From: an uncultured Clostridia bacterium
Lineage (GTDB): Bacteria > Bacillota > Clostridia > Christensenellales > UBA1242
Direction of reading: 5' to 3'
Length of the DNA: 42,565 nt
NCBI GenBank assembly: GCA_944381135.1
Contig: CALWJY010000006.1
Span: forward strand, 1 to 42,565
Positions 42,016 to 42,565 of the stretch are shown piece after piece. The notes below the pieces were generated by a model. It did no database searches. It was not told the origin of the DNA and was given only the letters and a program-made list of their open reading frames with translations. A program made the position numbers and the translations under genes. How positions within the stretch are numbered: position 1 is the stretch's first letter; each line of letters starts with the position of its first letter.

Positions 42016-42565
42016 ATGAATATCGAAAAAGTCAACAAAACTATCGAATTATATAAAGTTTATTTAGCAAAGCAAAATCAATCCAAAAATGATTTTATTG
42101 ATAGAAAGGAAAGGATTGCTTATTATCAAAAGTTTAATAAAGAATGTCTTTTAAAATTAAGCGAAGATGACTTCGTTGAGTTTATTGGCAAATTATGGGC
42201 ATCGGCTATGTATGGAAGTAAGAAATATTTAGCTGATCAAATGATTTCTAGCAATAAGGGATTTGACAATTTAAAATCCATGCTTGCAGAATTTATATAT
42301 GGAAAGCAAGATTTATCTGTTAGGTGGGATAAATTTTTAAAAGAAGCAAAATTTTTTGGACCGTCATATATGAGCGAAATATTGGGATATGTGTATCCTA
42401 ATGAATGTGCTCTTGCAAATAATCAAGTTATTAAAGCCCTTGATTATCTTGAAATGCCAAAAGTTCCACACTATAATTATCAATTTACCGGCAAAAAATA
42501 TTTAGAAATTTGTGATGTTGTTAAACAATTATCAATAAAATTAAAAAATGCAGGAGTAGAATGTG
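42016..42565 (+). CDS. Partial gene: restriction/defence-like N-terminal region (runs off the window)
   Basis: ATG 42016 follows AAGGAG by 8 bases, and the frame stays open for 183 codons to the window end. The protein starts MNIEKVNKTIELYKVYLAK; further on it has KLSEDDFVEFIGKLWAS, ADQMISSNKGFDNLKSMLA, EFIYGKQDLSVRWDKFLKEA, FFGPSYMSEILGYVYPNECAL and FTGKKYLEICDVVKQL. This order (E-f-x-x-x-x-x-LWas, fiYG, R-w-d-x-F, GP-x-x-SE-L-x-x-x-P) recalls a helical N-terminal region I associate with McrB-like and other restriction ATPases; the catalytic part would be beyond the window. It is more AT-rich than the chromosomal genes and next to an attachment-site copy, so probable mobile-element cargo. 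Function is inference. Confidence 0.6.
   Translation, partial: MNIEKVNKTIELYKVYLAKQNQSKNDFIDRKERIAYYQKFNKECLLKLSEDDFVEFIGKLWASAMYGSKKYLADQMISSNKGFDNLKSMLAEFIYGKQDLSVRWDKFLKEAKFFGPSYMSEILGYVYPNECALANNQVIKALDYLEMPKVPHYNYQFTGKKYLEICDVVKQLSIKLKNAGVEC

Overview
The window looks like a chromosomal segment of a low-GC Gram-positive bacterium, most likely an uncultured (gut-type) clostridial lineage. Supporting signs are AT-rich intergenic DNA, strong AGGAGG-type ribosome binding sites, TTGACA/TATAAT promoters, a T-box-controlled thrS next to a YtxC-like gene (the order known from Bacillus), pyruvate:ferredoxin oxidoreductase (anaerobic metabolism), SipW-type secretion and very large MBG-type Ig-like surface repeats. 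The taxonomic placement is inference; no rRNA is present. TGA is used as a normal stop in many genes.

Left part (1-17,160): a tRNA-Lys(CTT) gene with a decayed tRNA copy in the same transcript; a small ribbon-helix-helix regulator absent from simple ORF calling (446-622); then housekeeping genes: alr, rsmD, glmS, a glycerophosphodiester phosphodiesterase, nifJ (PFOR), truA, a lipoprotein, ytxC-like, a small unknown gene, T-box + thrS (lacking the TGS domain), a 24-codon mini-ORF, yajC and an FkbM-type methyltransferase. Most are single-gene units with their own promoter and terminator. Several starts (alr, rsmD, the methyltransferase, a mini-ORF at 28803) have no Shine-Dalgarno but a -10 box exactly 6 nt before ATG, which predicts leaderless mRNAs.

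Middle (17,318-28,624): a large DUF4011-type SF1 helicase with a C-terminal Vsr/DUF559-like nuclease domain (defence-like); then a tightly packed four-gene operon (21,645-25,513) of two SipW-type exported proteins, a multi-spanning ER/archaeal-type signal peptidase, and a DUF5305-like membrane protein. I consider this the best candidate for an uncharacterised cell-surface system. A stand-alone FIST-domain protein and an NAD(P)-dependent aldehyde dehydrogenase follow.

Right part (28,625-42,565): a short decayed region with an inverted-repeat element, then a 3,545-residue surface protein (signal peptide, two DUF6273-like modules, about 29 MBG-type repeats, C-terminal membrane anchor with a cytoplasmic tail); a Nudix hydrolase; a broken tyrosine integrase with two in-frame TGA codons; a 3' fragment of tRNA-Thr(GGT) that looks like an attachment site; and the 5' part of a gene with a restriction/defence-like N-terminal region running off the end. 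The right edge therefore looks like the border of a mobile element. No CRISPR array, rRNA or insertion sequence was seen.
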